Below the pieces are notes generated by a model that ran no database searches, was not told where the DNA came from, and saw nothing but the letters and a program-made list of their open reading frames with translations. DNA of 43,658 bases from assembly GCA_964424335.1 (NCBI GenBank), contig CAYRIY010000020.1:1-43658 (forward strand), given 5' to 3'. Positions 1 through 7,895 of the stretch are shown here, one piece after another (the first letter of the stretch is position 1; each line of letters starts with the position of its first letter). A program made the position numbers and the translations under genes. The DNA comes from CAYRIY01 sp964424335 (GTDB lineage: Bacteria; Bacillota; Limnochordia; DTU080; RSA5).

Positions 1-928
1 CGGGCGTCTCTTCTCCGGTCCAGAGGAACCAGACGCCGTGGAGGCCCTTTTGGCGCATCTCCTCGAGCGTGCGATGGAGGAGGACCTTGCCGAGTCCTTT
101 CCCTCGTTGACTTTCTGCAACGCCAAAGGGTCCAAAGCGCTCGGCGGCGCCGCCATACCCGCCGTGCATGGCAAAACCGACGATCTCGCCGTTTGGGTCG
201 ATGCTCAAGTGAAACTGATCCCAGGGCACGCCGTGGGCCACCGCTTCGCGGATCGCCCGGCCCCAGTCCGGATTGAAGTGAATGGCCGCGAACTGCACGA
301 GCTCGTAAATGCGGTCGGATGTGAGGCGGGGGAAGGAGTACCCTTCCGCCTCCCGCATGTGCATGGTCTCACGAACGTCGCCCGGGACCGTGTAGCGCAC
401 CAAGTTTTTGTCCATAGCGACGGCCTGGTACGCGCTTGTGTATCCCCGGCCTGTCAAAAAGTGATAAGCGGCCGGGTACGCGTCACGATCGACGCCGGGC
501 CAAAAGTAGTTCGGCGCGTAGGGAGATATCGACGCTTTTGAGGCGCCGGCCTCTTTCAAGAAGCGTTCGGCGTGATCCATGAGGCGTTTGCCGATCCCCA
601 TCCTTTGAAACTCTGGGTCGACGCCGAGCGCGGTGATCCAACCTTGCTCTTGGTCGAGGGCCATGCCCCATAGCGGCGTCAGGCGGCGAATCGCAAGCGC
701 AAAGCCCGCGATCTGGCCCCCCGCGACGGCGAGGATGAGGCCGTTTGGGTCAAAGTTGGGGTCACAAAGAACTTGGCGGACGAAGACGTCGAGTGAAATC
801 CCGTCGTAGGCGAGCGCTCGGTTCCACACCGAGACGATCTCCGCTTCGTCTCCTCCACAATAGGTTCGCACCTTGGGCGCAGGCGATGGATGCATGGGTT
901 TTGAGCCTCCCTCCAAGCCTTCGCTCAT
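1..928 (-). CDS. double-GNAT-domain N-acetyltransferase (3' end cut by window edge)
   Basis: The minus-strand frame stays open from an ATG at 928 to the left edge (309 codons), so the C-terminus lies outside the window. The product has two tandem GNAT-like halves. The first carries VDPEFQRMGIGKRLMDHAE, a canonical acetyl-CoA pyrophosphate-binding loop (Q/R-x-x-G-x-G/A). The second ends with a similar loop, SQRGKGLGKVLLHRTLEEM, near residue 280. The motif PNYFWPGVD lies between the two. Its ATG overlaps the TGA of the upstream PIG-L gene as ATGA, and no separate Shine-Dalgarno is visible, so translational coupling is likely. The substrate is unknown. Double-GNAT proteins include mycothiol synthase (MshD), and a deacetylase-fold partner next door is suggestive, but nothing else here supports thiol synthesis. 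Confidence 0.85.
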   Translation of the reverse strand, partial: MSEGLEGGSKPMHPSPAPKVRTYCGGDEAEIVSVWNRALAYDGISLDVFVRQVLCDPNFDPNGLILAVAGGQIAGFALAIRRLTPLWGMALDQEQGWITALGVDPEFQRMGIGKRLMDHAERFLKEAGASKASISPYAPNYFWPGVDRDAYPAAYHFLTGRGYTSAYQAVAMDKNLVRYTVPGDVRETMHMREAEGYSFPRLTSDRIYELVQFAAIHFNPDWGRAIREAVAHGVPWDQFHLSIDPNGEIVGFAMHGGYGGAAERFGPFGVAESQRGKGLGKVLLHRTLEEMRQKGLHGVWFLWTGEETP

Positions 929-1641
929 AGCGGAAAACCAGGGATCGACGGGGCGCTTTGCTTGATCGCGTCTTGGGGGCGCATGAGCGTCTGGGCGTAC
1001 GCGCACCCTGCCACGCAGCCCCGAGTGACGGCGAGCGCCTTGTAATAATCGATATATCGGAACGGCGAGATTTCGCCGCGGAAGAGTTCGTACGCCTCCA
1101 TCGCCTGCACGTACGTATCCATGACCTCCGAAATGTCGATGAAGAGATCCGGTTCAAAGCCAAACGGGTCTTCCCAGTTTTCGCAGTAGAACAACCCGGC
1201 GGCCGCATGGGCGGGGAGCGATCGCTTGATGCCGGGGATGGCGGCGTAGAAGCGGGCGTCGACGGCGATCAAGCTCGTATTCGAATGGTCCTTGTGAATG
1301 CTCTCTTGCCAATGGGTGAGGATCACCGTCGGCTTCAGCTCGCGGATCACATCGCAAAGGGCGTACTTGCTCTCGTCGCTCAGCGGAAGCTCGCCGTCTT
1401 TGTATGGGAGAAAGCGGACCTCGGCGCCCAAGATGTCGGCCGCCGCCTTGGCTTCACGCCGCTTTTGTTCGGCATACTCCTCGGGGGACATCCCGCGATG
1501 CCCTTTTTCTCCGGGGGTCAAGTGTACGATGGACGCTTGGTGGCCGTGTTTCGTATACTTAGCGACGATTCCGCCGGCCATCACCTCCGCGTCCCCACAG
1601 TGGGCGCTGACGACCATGATGTGCTGCTTTCCGCTGGACAT
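925..1641 (-). CDS. PIG-L/LmbE deacetylase-fold protein with altered active-site motif
   Basis: A 238-residue protein of the PIG-L (LmbE, MshB/BshB) zinc N-deacetylase family, recognised from the N-terminal beta-strand VVSAH, the glycine-rich AEVMAGG helix start and the LTHWQESIHKDH segment that carries the C-terminal zinc histidine. These enzymes remove acetyl groups from N-acetyl sugars or conjugates. In the usual motif AHPDDE the first Asp is the general base and His plus the second Asp bind zinc. Here the motif reads AHCGDAE: His14 and Asp17 are kept but the base position is Gly16. The start is ATG at 1641 with CGGAGG about 10 bases upstream. The gene overlaps the following GNAT gene by 4 bases. 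It may be a divergent deacetylase or a non-catalytic homologue. Confidence 0.8.
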   Translation of the reverse strand: MSSGKQHIMVVSAHCGDAEVMAGGIVAKYTKHGHQASIVHLTPGEKGHRGMSPEEYAEQKRREAKAAADILGAEVRFLPYKDGELPLSDESKYALCDVIRELKPTVILTHWQESIHKDHSNTSLIAVDARFYAAIPGIKRSLPAHAAAGLFYCENWEDPFGFEPDLFIDISEVMDTYVQAMEAYELFRGEISPFRYIDYYKALAVTRGCVAGCAYAQTLMRPQDAIKQSAPSIPGFPL

Positions 1642-1883
1642 GACGTCGCCTCCGTCGCAAGTTGATCACGATCATTCTTTCCTGCCTTGACCAGCAGTAT
1701 CCAAGTGCTTGGAGGCGCTCCGAAAATCGCGGCATCCAAAAGATGGCGGAAAAAGGTGGCGCAAAAGGCGGCGTAAAAAGAAGCGCCCCCGGTGCCAGCG
1801 ATCCTTGGAACCGGAGGGCGGGACGAGGGGGTAACCTCGTGGCTTAAAGCGCACGGTTGACACGTGTCGCCTGAGAAAAGCGA

Positions 1884-2825
1884 TTACGAGCGCTGCGCCA
1901 AAATCCCGTCGACCTCTGCTGCTTCTTCGGGCGAGAGCGACCACTCGGCGGCCTTGACGTTCGCTTCGACCTGCGCCTGGCTTGTCGCGCCCGAGATGAC
2001 CGTCGAAACTTGCGGTCGTGACAGCAACCAACTGATTGCGAGCTCCGCCATGGATCGCCCGCGCCCCTGTGCAAATGCCTCGAGCTTTCGAACGAGGGCA
2101 AAGTTTTCCGGCGTGAAGTATTTCTGGACGTAGCTGTTGTTCTCGCCGCGAGAACCCTTTGGCGCCGGTTCGCCTTCGCGGTACTTGCCCGTCAAAAATC
2201 CGCCGGCCAGCGGGAAATAGGGGATGATCCCAACGCCAGAGGCGGCGCAGTAGGGAATCACTTCATGCTCGATGCTCCGCTCGAGCATGTGGTAGTGCGG
2301 TTGCACCGAGACAAACTGGGACCAGCCCCACCGCTCTGCGATGTCGTTTGAGCGGCACAGTTGCCACGCCGCGTAGTTGGAGGCGCCTATGTAGCGCACC
2401 TTGCCGCTGCGCACCAGATCGTCCAGGGCGCGCATGGTCTCCTCCATCGGCGTGGAAGCATCAAAGCGATGGATCTGGTAAAGGTCGATGTAATCGGTGT
2501 TGAGCCGGCGCAAGCTCGCTTCGACGCCGGCCATGATGTGCTGCCGCGACGCACCGACGTCGTTGGGGCCGTCGCCAACCTTGGACGCGACTTTAGTCGC
2601 CAGCACGACTTCGGCTCGGCGCGCAGCGATTGCCTTGCCGATCGCCCGCTCGGATTCGCCCCCTGTGTACGAATCTGCGGTATCGATAAAGTTGAGGCCG
2701 AGGTCGAGCGCCCGGCCTATGATCTTGGCCGCCTCTTCATGCGACACTTTCCCGCCAAATTGGTTGGTTCCCAGCCCAACCACCGAAACCTTGAGTCCCG
2801 AATTTCCTAACTTGCGATAGTGCAC
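1884..2825 (-). CDS. aldo/keto reductase
   Basis: A 313-residue NADPH-dependent aldo/keto reductase with the family's (beta/alpha)8 fold. The catalytic tetrad is visible as Asp48, Tyr53 (FIDTADSY), Lys78 (LATKV) and His119 (LYQIHR). The C-terminal ISWLLSRPQVSTVISGATS segment is the usual cofactor-binding region. The length and the N-terminus HYRKLGNSGLKVS match the YhdN/PdxI-like branch. The start is GTG at 2825; the nearby ATG at 2827 is out of frame. The ribosome site is weak (AGTGGGGA). The gene stands alone between the MFS transporter and the PIG-L operon, with 242 bases downstream that hold no recognisable gene. The physiological substrate cannot be read from sequence; aldehydes or sugar ketones are typical. 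Confidence 0.92.
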   Translation of the reverse strand: MHYRKLGNSGLKVSVVGLGTNQFGGKVSHEEAAKIIGRALDLGLNFIDTADSYTGGESERAIGKAIAARRAEVVLATKVASKVGDGPNDVGASRQHIMAGVEASLRRLNTDYIDLYQIHRFDASTPMEETMRALDDLVRSGKVRYIGASNYAAWQLCRSNDIAERWGWSQFVSVQPHYHMLERSIEHEVIPYCAASGVGIIPYFPLAGGFLTGKYREGEPAPKGSRGENNSYVQKYFTPENFALVRKLEAFAQGRGRSMAELAISWLLSRPQVSTVISGATSQAQVEANVKAAEWSLSPEEAAEVDGILAQRS

Positions 2826-2889
2826 ATCGAGTCCCCACTTTCTTATATGGATTGGCTCGTGTCCGCCCCCCGTTTCGACACAAAGGGCG

Positions 2890-2910
2890 CCAAACCTCTA
2901 TCAGGCTTGG
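2890..2910 (-). terminator. hairpin just after the MFS stop codon
   Basis: An 8-bp stem with one G-U pair and a 5-base loop starts 3 bases after the transporter's stop codon on the minus strand. The following bases (CGCCCTTTG) are only weakly U-rich, so it is a poor intrinsic terminator and may be an mRNA 3'-end stabiliser instead. Confidence 0.3.
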
Positions 2911-2913
2911 TTT

Positions 2914-4143
2914 CTACTCGAGCGACGACGATCGCTGAGGGCGCGACAGCCGGGCAAGTGCGAGCGCACAAACGGTTACTCCGAGCGCGCCGATCCAAAC
3001 CGCGGCCATGGCCGTCTGCATGCCTCGACCGTCCGCGATCGCTCCTATGCCGGCGGGGAGCAGCGCTCCTCCAACGATGCACCAGGCAAAGATGTATCCT
3101 GTCACCGCGCCGACGCGCTGTGGGAAAATCGCACTCGCGTGCGCGACAGCCGTCGGGAAGACGCCTCCGAGCGTCAAACCGATGGCAAAGGCGCTGCCGG
3201 TCAACGCGAGGAGCGAAGGCAGGAGCAGGATGGGCAGGTACGCAAGACAAGCGCCGACGCTCGACCAAATCAAGATGGGCACCTGTCGGTCCGTCCGGGC
3301 TAAACGGCTGCATACGGCACGTCCGGCCGCGAGCCCGAACCAAAAGGTGGACGTGACGAGGGCGCCGGTCATGGACGTTCCCCCGAGCGCCTCCATGGCG
3401 TACGTGACGATCCAGCCGTTTAGTGCTCCTTCGACGCCGACGTACGCCGCGAGAAGGACGCCGACCATGAGCACGCCGGGGTGGAGGGCAATCGTGCGCA
3501 CTTCGTCGAGGCGGATGGACGCGCTTTTGGATTGCTCGGGATGGGCGACGGCGCCAAACCAGACGGCGCCTGCAACCAACAAGACTCCGAGCGTGACGAG
3601 GGGAGCGCGCCATCCAAAGGGCAGGAGGAGGGAGGCAAAGAGCGCCCCAGTGATTCCGCCGAGCGCCGGGGCGGTGTGGAGCGCGTTGAGCCCCTTTCCC
3701 GCGGCGCCCCGACTCAAATCGATAAAGAGGGCGTTAAGGACCGTCTCACCGAGGCCGAATCCCAATCCGACCAACAAAAAGAGGAGAAGCGTCGCGCCCC
3801 ACGATCCTACCAAAGCAAAGGCGCACATGCTTGCGCCGACAAACAGAAATCCGCAGACGATGAGCCGCTTGCGGTCGTAGCGGTCGGCGGCGGCGCCCCC
3901 GATGAGCACGGCGACTGCAAGTCCGACCGATTGATAGATAAAGACGCGTGCTACCGCCCCGTGCGAGAGGAGAAACTCTTCTCTGATCGCGGGGATGATT
4001 GGACCGACTAGGGTGAGGAAGATCCCGATCATGAAGTACGAGTAAAAGCTCGCGCAGCGGAGGGCTCGATGACTCAAACGGATCTCGCCATCCACTAGAC
4101 GCTCTTGGGCAGAGGTGGAGCCATGTCGGCGGGCAACGGACAC
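2914..4143 (-). CDS. major facilitator superfamily transporter
   Basis: A 409-residue, about 12-helix inner membrane transporter. The loop between helices 2 and 3 holds GGAAADRYDRKRL, the MFS motif A (G-x-x-x-D-R-x-x-R-R). Glycine-rich helices such as LVGLGFGLGETV and GGVFPTAVAHASAIFPQRVGAVTGYIF recall the FucP/sugar-proton symporter side of the family, but substrate cannot be assigned. The start is GTG at 4143, with a perfect AGGAGG at 4150-4155 six bases upstream. That ribosome site lies inside the 3' end of the M20 gene, so the two genes overlap by 49 bases in different frames. A GTG at 4095 touching the M20 stop is an alternative start. The overlap suggests that the transporter imports the substrate of, or exports the product from, the neighbouring amidohydrolase. 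Confidence 0.9.
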   Translation of the reverse strand: MSVARRHGSTSAQERLVDGEIRLSHRALRCASFYSYFMIGIFLTLVGPIIPAIREEFLLSHGAVARVFIYQSVGLAVAVLIGGAAADRYDRKRLIVCGFLFVGASMCAFALVGSWGATLLLFLLVGLGFGLGETVLNALFIDLSRGAAGKGLNALHTAPALGGITGALFASLLLPFGWRAPLVTLGVLLVAGAVWFGAVAHPEQSKSASIRLDEVRTIALHPGVLMVGVLLAAYVGVEGALNGWIVTYAMEALGGTSMTGALVTSTFWFGLAAGRAVCSRLARTDRQVPILIWSSVGACLAYLPILLLPSLLALTGSAFAIGLTLGGVFPTAVAHASAIFPQRVGAVTGYIFAWCIVGGALLPAGIGAIADGRGMQTAMAAVWIGALGVTVCALALARLSRPQRSSSLE

Positions 4144-5510
4144 CGGTATCCTCCTGAGGCGGTTTGGCGGTCAAACTCCTCTTTGGCACGCCGCACAAGA
4201 TTTTGATCGACCAAGCACTCCACCCCGATGAGCGCCATGGCCTTCGCCGCGTGGAGCATGCCCTTAAGGCCGATGGTCGAACCTGACGAGGCCGTGTTTT
4301 GCCAGGAGTGCCCGGCGTTGCCGATCGGCCAACACGCGGTCTCGATCGAGACGGTCGGAACGCACCAGCTCACATCGCCCACATCGGTCGACCCATATGC
4401 GATCCCTCGCCGCCCTCGGTCGGGAAGGACGCCCTCGTGGAGGTGGACCCCGTGCGGCAAGTCGATGCCGGCCCGCTCGATGGCGTTCTCGCGTTGGCCC
4501 GGGGGATGGGTCGAGGAAAGCGCGGCTGCAAAGGATTTCTCCTCGTCCGAAAATACGGGGCCTCCGATGCGCTCCATGCACTTTTGGGCCGCATCGATCA
4601 AGGGCTCGTTAAGGAGCGTGTCGTAACATCCGCCCAAAAACTCGACGTCATAGTCGACCCCTGCCATCAATGCCGCGCCCTTAGCTTGATCCAGGACTCG
4701 TGAATAGACTTCCTCCAGTTGGTCACGCCTTGGGGTGCGCACGTAGTACCAGACCTGGCTATAAGAGGGGACCACGTTTGGTTGAATTCCCCCGGAGGTG
4801 ACCACGGAATGGATGCGGGCGTGCGATGTAATGTGCTCTCGCAAGTAGTTGACGCCCACGCTCATCAGTTCCACGCCGTCCAAGGCGGACCGGCCCATTT
4901 CCGGCGATCCGGCGGCGTGGGCCGAAACCCCATAGAAATTCACTTTGAACGAGTTCATCGCCGAGTGCCGACTCGTCGTCACCGTATTGAAGGCTCCGGG
5001 ATGCCACGTGATGGCCACATCCGCGGCGTCGAAAATCCGCTCCCGCGCCATGAACACCTTGCCGGTCAGGGTCTCTTCGGCCGGGCAACCGTAAAAGATG
5101 ACGCGGCCGTCGATCAAACCGGCTTCCATGGCCGCCTTCAGCGCGAGCGCGGCAGCCATCGCTCCAACGCCCAGCAAGTTGTGGCCGCACCCGTGTCCGT
5201 ACCCACTGTCCTTCACTGGACGCCGGACGGCTTCGACGGCTTGGCTCAGCTCGGGCAACGCGTCGTACTCGCCTAGAAAGCCGATGACTGGTCCGGAGCG
5301 TCCTGAGTCATAGTCGGCGACAAAGGCCGTGGGGAGCCCTGCGACGCCGCGCTCCACGGAAAAGCCGCGCCGCTCGAGGAATTCTGCGAGGGCGGCCGCC
5401 GACTGGTATTCGGCGAGACTAGGTTCGGCCAGTCGCCAAACTTCACGGCTCAGTTCCGAAAGGGGCGCGGCGTGATCGTCGATCCACGAGAGGACGGAGC
5501 GTGAGGCCAT
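4095..5510 (-). CDS. M20 family amidohydrolase, p-aminobenzoyl-glutamate hydrolase subunit B-like
   Basis: A 471-residue metallo-amidohydrolase of the M20D group, close in length and layout to AbgB, which with AbgA cleaves p-aminobenzoyl-glutamate. Metal-site residues are visible as Cys108 and His110 (GYGHGCGHN), Glu145-Glu146 (CPAEET) and His170 (ITWHPGAFN). The central dimerisation or lid domain contains YGVSAHAAGSPEMGRSALDGVELM. The C-terminus has the typical STDVGDVSWCVPT and GNAGHSWQ blocks. The start is ATG at 5510 with AAAAGGAGT upstream. There is no AbgA partner or AbgT transporter in the window; the linked transporter is MFS. The substrate is probably an N-acyl or N-aroyl amino acid, but that is inference from the family. 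Confidence 0.88.
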   Translation of the reverse strand: MASRSVLSWIDDHAAPLSELSREVWRLAEPSLAEYQSAAALAEFLERRGFSVERGVAGLPTAFVADYDSGRSGPVIGFLGEYDALPELSQAVEAVRRPVKDSGYGHGCGHNLLGVGAMAAALALKAAMEAGLIDGRVIFYGCPAEETLTGKVFMARERIFDAADVAITWHPGAFNTVTTSRHSAMNSFKVNFYGVSAHAAGSPEMGRSALDGVELMSVGVNYLREHITSHARIHSVVTSGGIQPNVVPSYSQVWYYVRTPRRDQLEEVYSRVLDQAKGAALMAGVDYDVEFLGGCYDTLLNEPLIDAAQKCMERIGGPVFSDEEKSFAAALSSTHPPGQRENAIERAGIDLPHGVHLHEGVLPDRGRRGIAYGSTDVGDVSWCVPTVSIETACWPIGNAGHSWQNTASSGSTIGLKGMLHAAKAMALIGVECLVDQNLVRRAKEEFDRQTASGGYRCPLPADMAPPLPKSV

Positions 5511-5581
5511 GGCGTTCGACTCCTTTTCAAGCTAGCCCGGCGGCCCTGTGAGCGTTTGGGCGATCCTTGCCAGCGTATCCT

Positions 5582-6580
5582 TCAACGCTCGGTCATGCTC
5601 TCCTCTTTGACCGACAGCGCCCGCAAGATGCGGCTCATATCCTCCGGCAAATCGATTTCGTACGCATGCCGATCGCCGTCGATCGGGTGTGGAAACTCAA
5701 GGGAGCGGGCATGGAGCGCCTGGCGCTCGATCCATCCTTCGAGCGGAGCTCCGTACAGCGGATCCCCAAGGAGCGGGTGCTCGATGTGCGCCATGTGGAC
5801 GCGAATCTGATGCGTCCTTCCCGTCTCGAGCTCAAATTCGAGCAGTGCGGCGCCATCGGGCAGTCTTGGGGCTCCCGATCTTGGCACAAAGCGCTCGAGC
5901 ACGCGCGCGTGGGTGAGCGCTCGTTGGCCGGTCGAAGGGTTGACCTCGCGGCGCGAAAGCGAACCGGGAGAGCGAGCGATCGGAAGGTCCACGGTGAAGC
6001 GATCGGCCTTTGGCGAGCCTTGGCAGATGCCCACGTACTTGCGGTGGATTTCCCCGCGGCGGATGGATTCGGTCAACCGGTGGTGGGCGTGGGGGTGTTT
6101 GGCAAACAGGACAAGGCCTGTCGTCAGGCGATCGAGGCGGGTGACGGCCCCGGCCGCGCTCGGTTCGCCTCGTGTGATCAGGTGGTGCGCCACACCGTTT
6201 GCCAGAGTGCCGCTCAGTTCGACCCCGGCTGGGTGAACGAGCTGTCCGGCCGGCTTGACGACCACGAGGACGTGGCGGTCCTCAAAGATGATGTCGAGCG
6301 GGACCGGCTGGGGTTCGACGATGCTCGCAAGTTGCGGCGGAACAAATAGGTCGACGCGATCGCCCGCACGGACCCCTCTGGTGATCGGGGCAGGCAGACC
6401 GTTCACCCAGACCGAATCTCTTTCTTTGAGGCGGCGAACGAGCGCCTGCGACATCCGAAAGCGTCTCCTGAGGAGTCCCGAAAGGCGACTGCCCTCGTCG
6501 TGCTCGCCGACCTCAAATGAGAGGAAGGGCTTTGCTATTTGATCGTTGCTTACGTCGTCCACCCCCCAGTCACTTGGCAT
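5582..6580 (-). CDS. RluA-family RNA pseudouridine synthase
   Basis: A 332-residue protein with an N-terminal S4-like RNA-binding domain (about residues 30-75, LVRRLKERDSVWVNG) followed by the RluA catalytic domain. The catalytic Asp is D150 in TRLDRLTTGLVLFAK, matching the RLDxxTSG signature. The usual preceding His is Thr here. RTHQIRVHMAHI and HPLLGDPLYG are the characteristic C-terminal motifs. It isomerises uridines in rRNA or tRNA; RluA, RluC and RluD targets cannot be told apart from sequence alone. The ATG at 6580 has a badly placed ribosome site; a GTG six codons downstream preceded by GGGGG is an alternative start. It is divergent from the DsbA-like gene. Confidence 0.9.
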   Translation of the reverse strand: MPSDWGVDDVSNDQIAKPFLSFEVGEHDEGSRLSGLLRRRFRMSQALVRRLKERDSVWVNGLPAPITRGVRAGDRVDLFVPPQLASIVEPQPVPLDIIFEDRHVLVVVKPAGQLVHPAGVELSGTLANGVAHHLITRGEPSAAGAVTRLDRLTTGLVLFAKHPHAHHRLTESIRRGEIHRKYVGICQGSPKADRFTVDLPIARSPGSLSRREVNPSTGQRALTHARVLERFVPRSGAPRLPDGAALLEFELETGRTHQIRVHMAHIEHPLLGDPLYGAPLEGWIERQALHARSLEFPHPIDGDRHAYEIDLPEDMSRILRALSVKEESMTER

Positions 6581-6731
6581 CCTACTCGTAGGATTCGACG
6601 CGCGAGCGCCGACTACATGCCGTGGGGTACCCTAAACGGCGTCGATTCGTTAGACTATGGCGGTGGGGGACAAACTCCGCGCGCTTTGATGTCGTCGCAC
6701 AGGCAAGCCAACAAGGAGGCCTAAACATAGC

Positions 6732-7391
6732 ATGAAAAAAAAGGGAATCGTGTGGGCGGCCGCGGCAGGACTCGCCTTGGCCGTCGGTTTGATTATCGTG
6801 CAGGTGATCGGGACCAACCAAGGAGGCGATGAAAGCGGTCAAGGCAAGACCATCACGCCCTACTGGGAAGGACTGCCGGTCGCCGGCATGGCGATTGGGC
6901 CACAGGACGCCCCGGTGCTCGTCGAGGAGTACTTTGATTTCCAATGCCCGCAATGCCAGATTGCGTCCGACGAGATTGTAAAGCCCTTTGTCGAGCAGGT
7001 TGTAAGTAAGGGACAGGCCCGCTTTGCGTACCGACTCTATCCCATCCTCGGACCGGAGTCCGTCACGGCTGCTCGCGGGGCCTATTGTGCCGCGGTTCAG
7101 GGCAAGTTTTGGCCGTTCCAGGCGATCCTCTTCGCTGAGCGGGGCACAGGAAACAGGGGCACGTACACGGAATCCAGTCTCCGTTCCTATGCGGAGCAGG
7201 CCGGGTTGGACGTAAGCGCATTTCAGACGTGCCTTGCGAGCGGCGAGGCCGCGATCTTTGTCGGGGGCGCGTATGAGCGAGCCGTCCAACTTGGGATTCC
7301 GGGAACGCCCGTCTACTTTGTCAACGGCAGAGCCGTTGCAGTACGGTCACTGGACGACCTCGTGCGGGCTGTCGAGGAGGCGTCGCCTTAA
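6732..7391 (+). CDS. membrane-anchored DsbA-family thiol-disulfide oxidoreductase (BdbD-like)
   Basis: A 219-residue extracytoplasmic oxidoreductase. MKKK plus a hydrophobic stretch (residues 5-27) forms an uncleaved anchor, since no lipobox cysteine is present. The DSBA_2-type thioredoxin domain follows, with active-site Cys72-Pro-Gln-Cys75 (YFDFQCPQCQ) and the cis-proline loop GIPGTPVYFVNG. It introduces disulfides into secreted proteins. AGGAGG at 6714-6719 precedes the ATG by 12 bases. The stop is followed immediately by the VKOR-family gene (TAAATG), so the two form an oxidant-reoxidant pair that replaces DsbA/DsbB. The operon continues with an esterase and ends at the terminator at 8562-8610. 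Confidence 0.92.
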   Translation: MKKKGIVWAAAAGLALAVGLIIVQVIGTNQGGDESGQGKTITPYWEGLPVAGMAIGPQDAPVLVEEYFDFQCPQCQIASDEIVKPFVEQVVSKGQARFAYRLYPILGPESVTAARGAYCAAVQGKFWPFQAILFAERGTGNRGTYTESSLRSYAEQAGLDVSAFQTCLASGEAAIFVGGAYERAVQLGIPGTPVYFVNGRAVAVRSLDDLVRAVEEASP

Positions 7392-7895
7392 ATGGTGGCG
7401 AGCGGTCGTCTGCAAAGCGCTCAGGGGCGCTCACATCGACCGGGCCGAGGCGCACTTGCAATCCTCGCGCTCTCTTTGATCGGACTAGGCATCAGCGTCT
7501 ACCTTTGGACCGCAAAGGCGGGCGCCTCGTCGCTCATTTGCGGACCGATGGGCGATTGTGCCACCGTGAACACGAGCGAGTACTCCGAAATCTGGGGCGT
7601 TCCGGTCGCTGCGTTTGGAACCGGCATGTATGCGCTACTCGCTCTTTGCGGTGGCATGCAAGTCCGTTATCCTCGCATGGGGTGGCCGCGCCTTTTGGGC
7701 TTTGCGATGGCGTTTGCCGGTGCAATCTTTTCACTGTACCTCACGGCGCTGGAAGCGTTTGTCATCCATGCATATTGCGCGTGGTGCCTCGTCTCGTGGG
7801 TACTCGTAACGGCGATTGCAGCGCAGTGGGGCATTCTACTTTGGAAAGCGAGTGGAGATGGAAGTGAACGTAGCGACGATCCAGCTCATGAGTAA
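7392..7895 (+). CDS. vitamin K epoxide reductase (VKOR) family protein
   Basis: A 167-residue integral membrane protein with about four helices. The two functional cysteine pairs of bacterial VKOR are present: Cys50 and Cys56 in the periplasmic loop after helix 1 (CGPMGDC), and the Cys129-x-x-Cys132 pair (YCAWC) near the quinone site. Family members reoxidise DsbA-like partners and pass electrons to quinone. The ATG directly abuts the DsbA stop, and GGAGG lies inside the end of the previous gene, so coupled translation is likely. The first 20 residues are polar and basic, consistent with a cytoplasmic N-terminus. The 3' end overlaps the esterase start by 38 bases. Confidence 0.92.
   Translation: MVASGRLQSAQGRSHRPGRGALAILALSLIGLGISVYLWTAKAGASSLICGPMGDCATVNTSEYSEIWGVPVAAFGTGMYALLALCGGMQVRYPRMGWPRLLGFAMAFAGAIFSLYLTALEAFVIHAYCAWCLVSWVLVTAIAAQWGILLWKASGDGSERSDDPAHE

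Noticed and set aside
5567..6349. Long plus-strand open frame opposite the pseudouridine synthase
   Set aside because: It mirrors a clear RluA-family gene on the minus strand; its translation matches no family and lacks a ribosome site. High GC makes such shadow frames common here.
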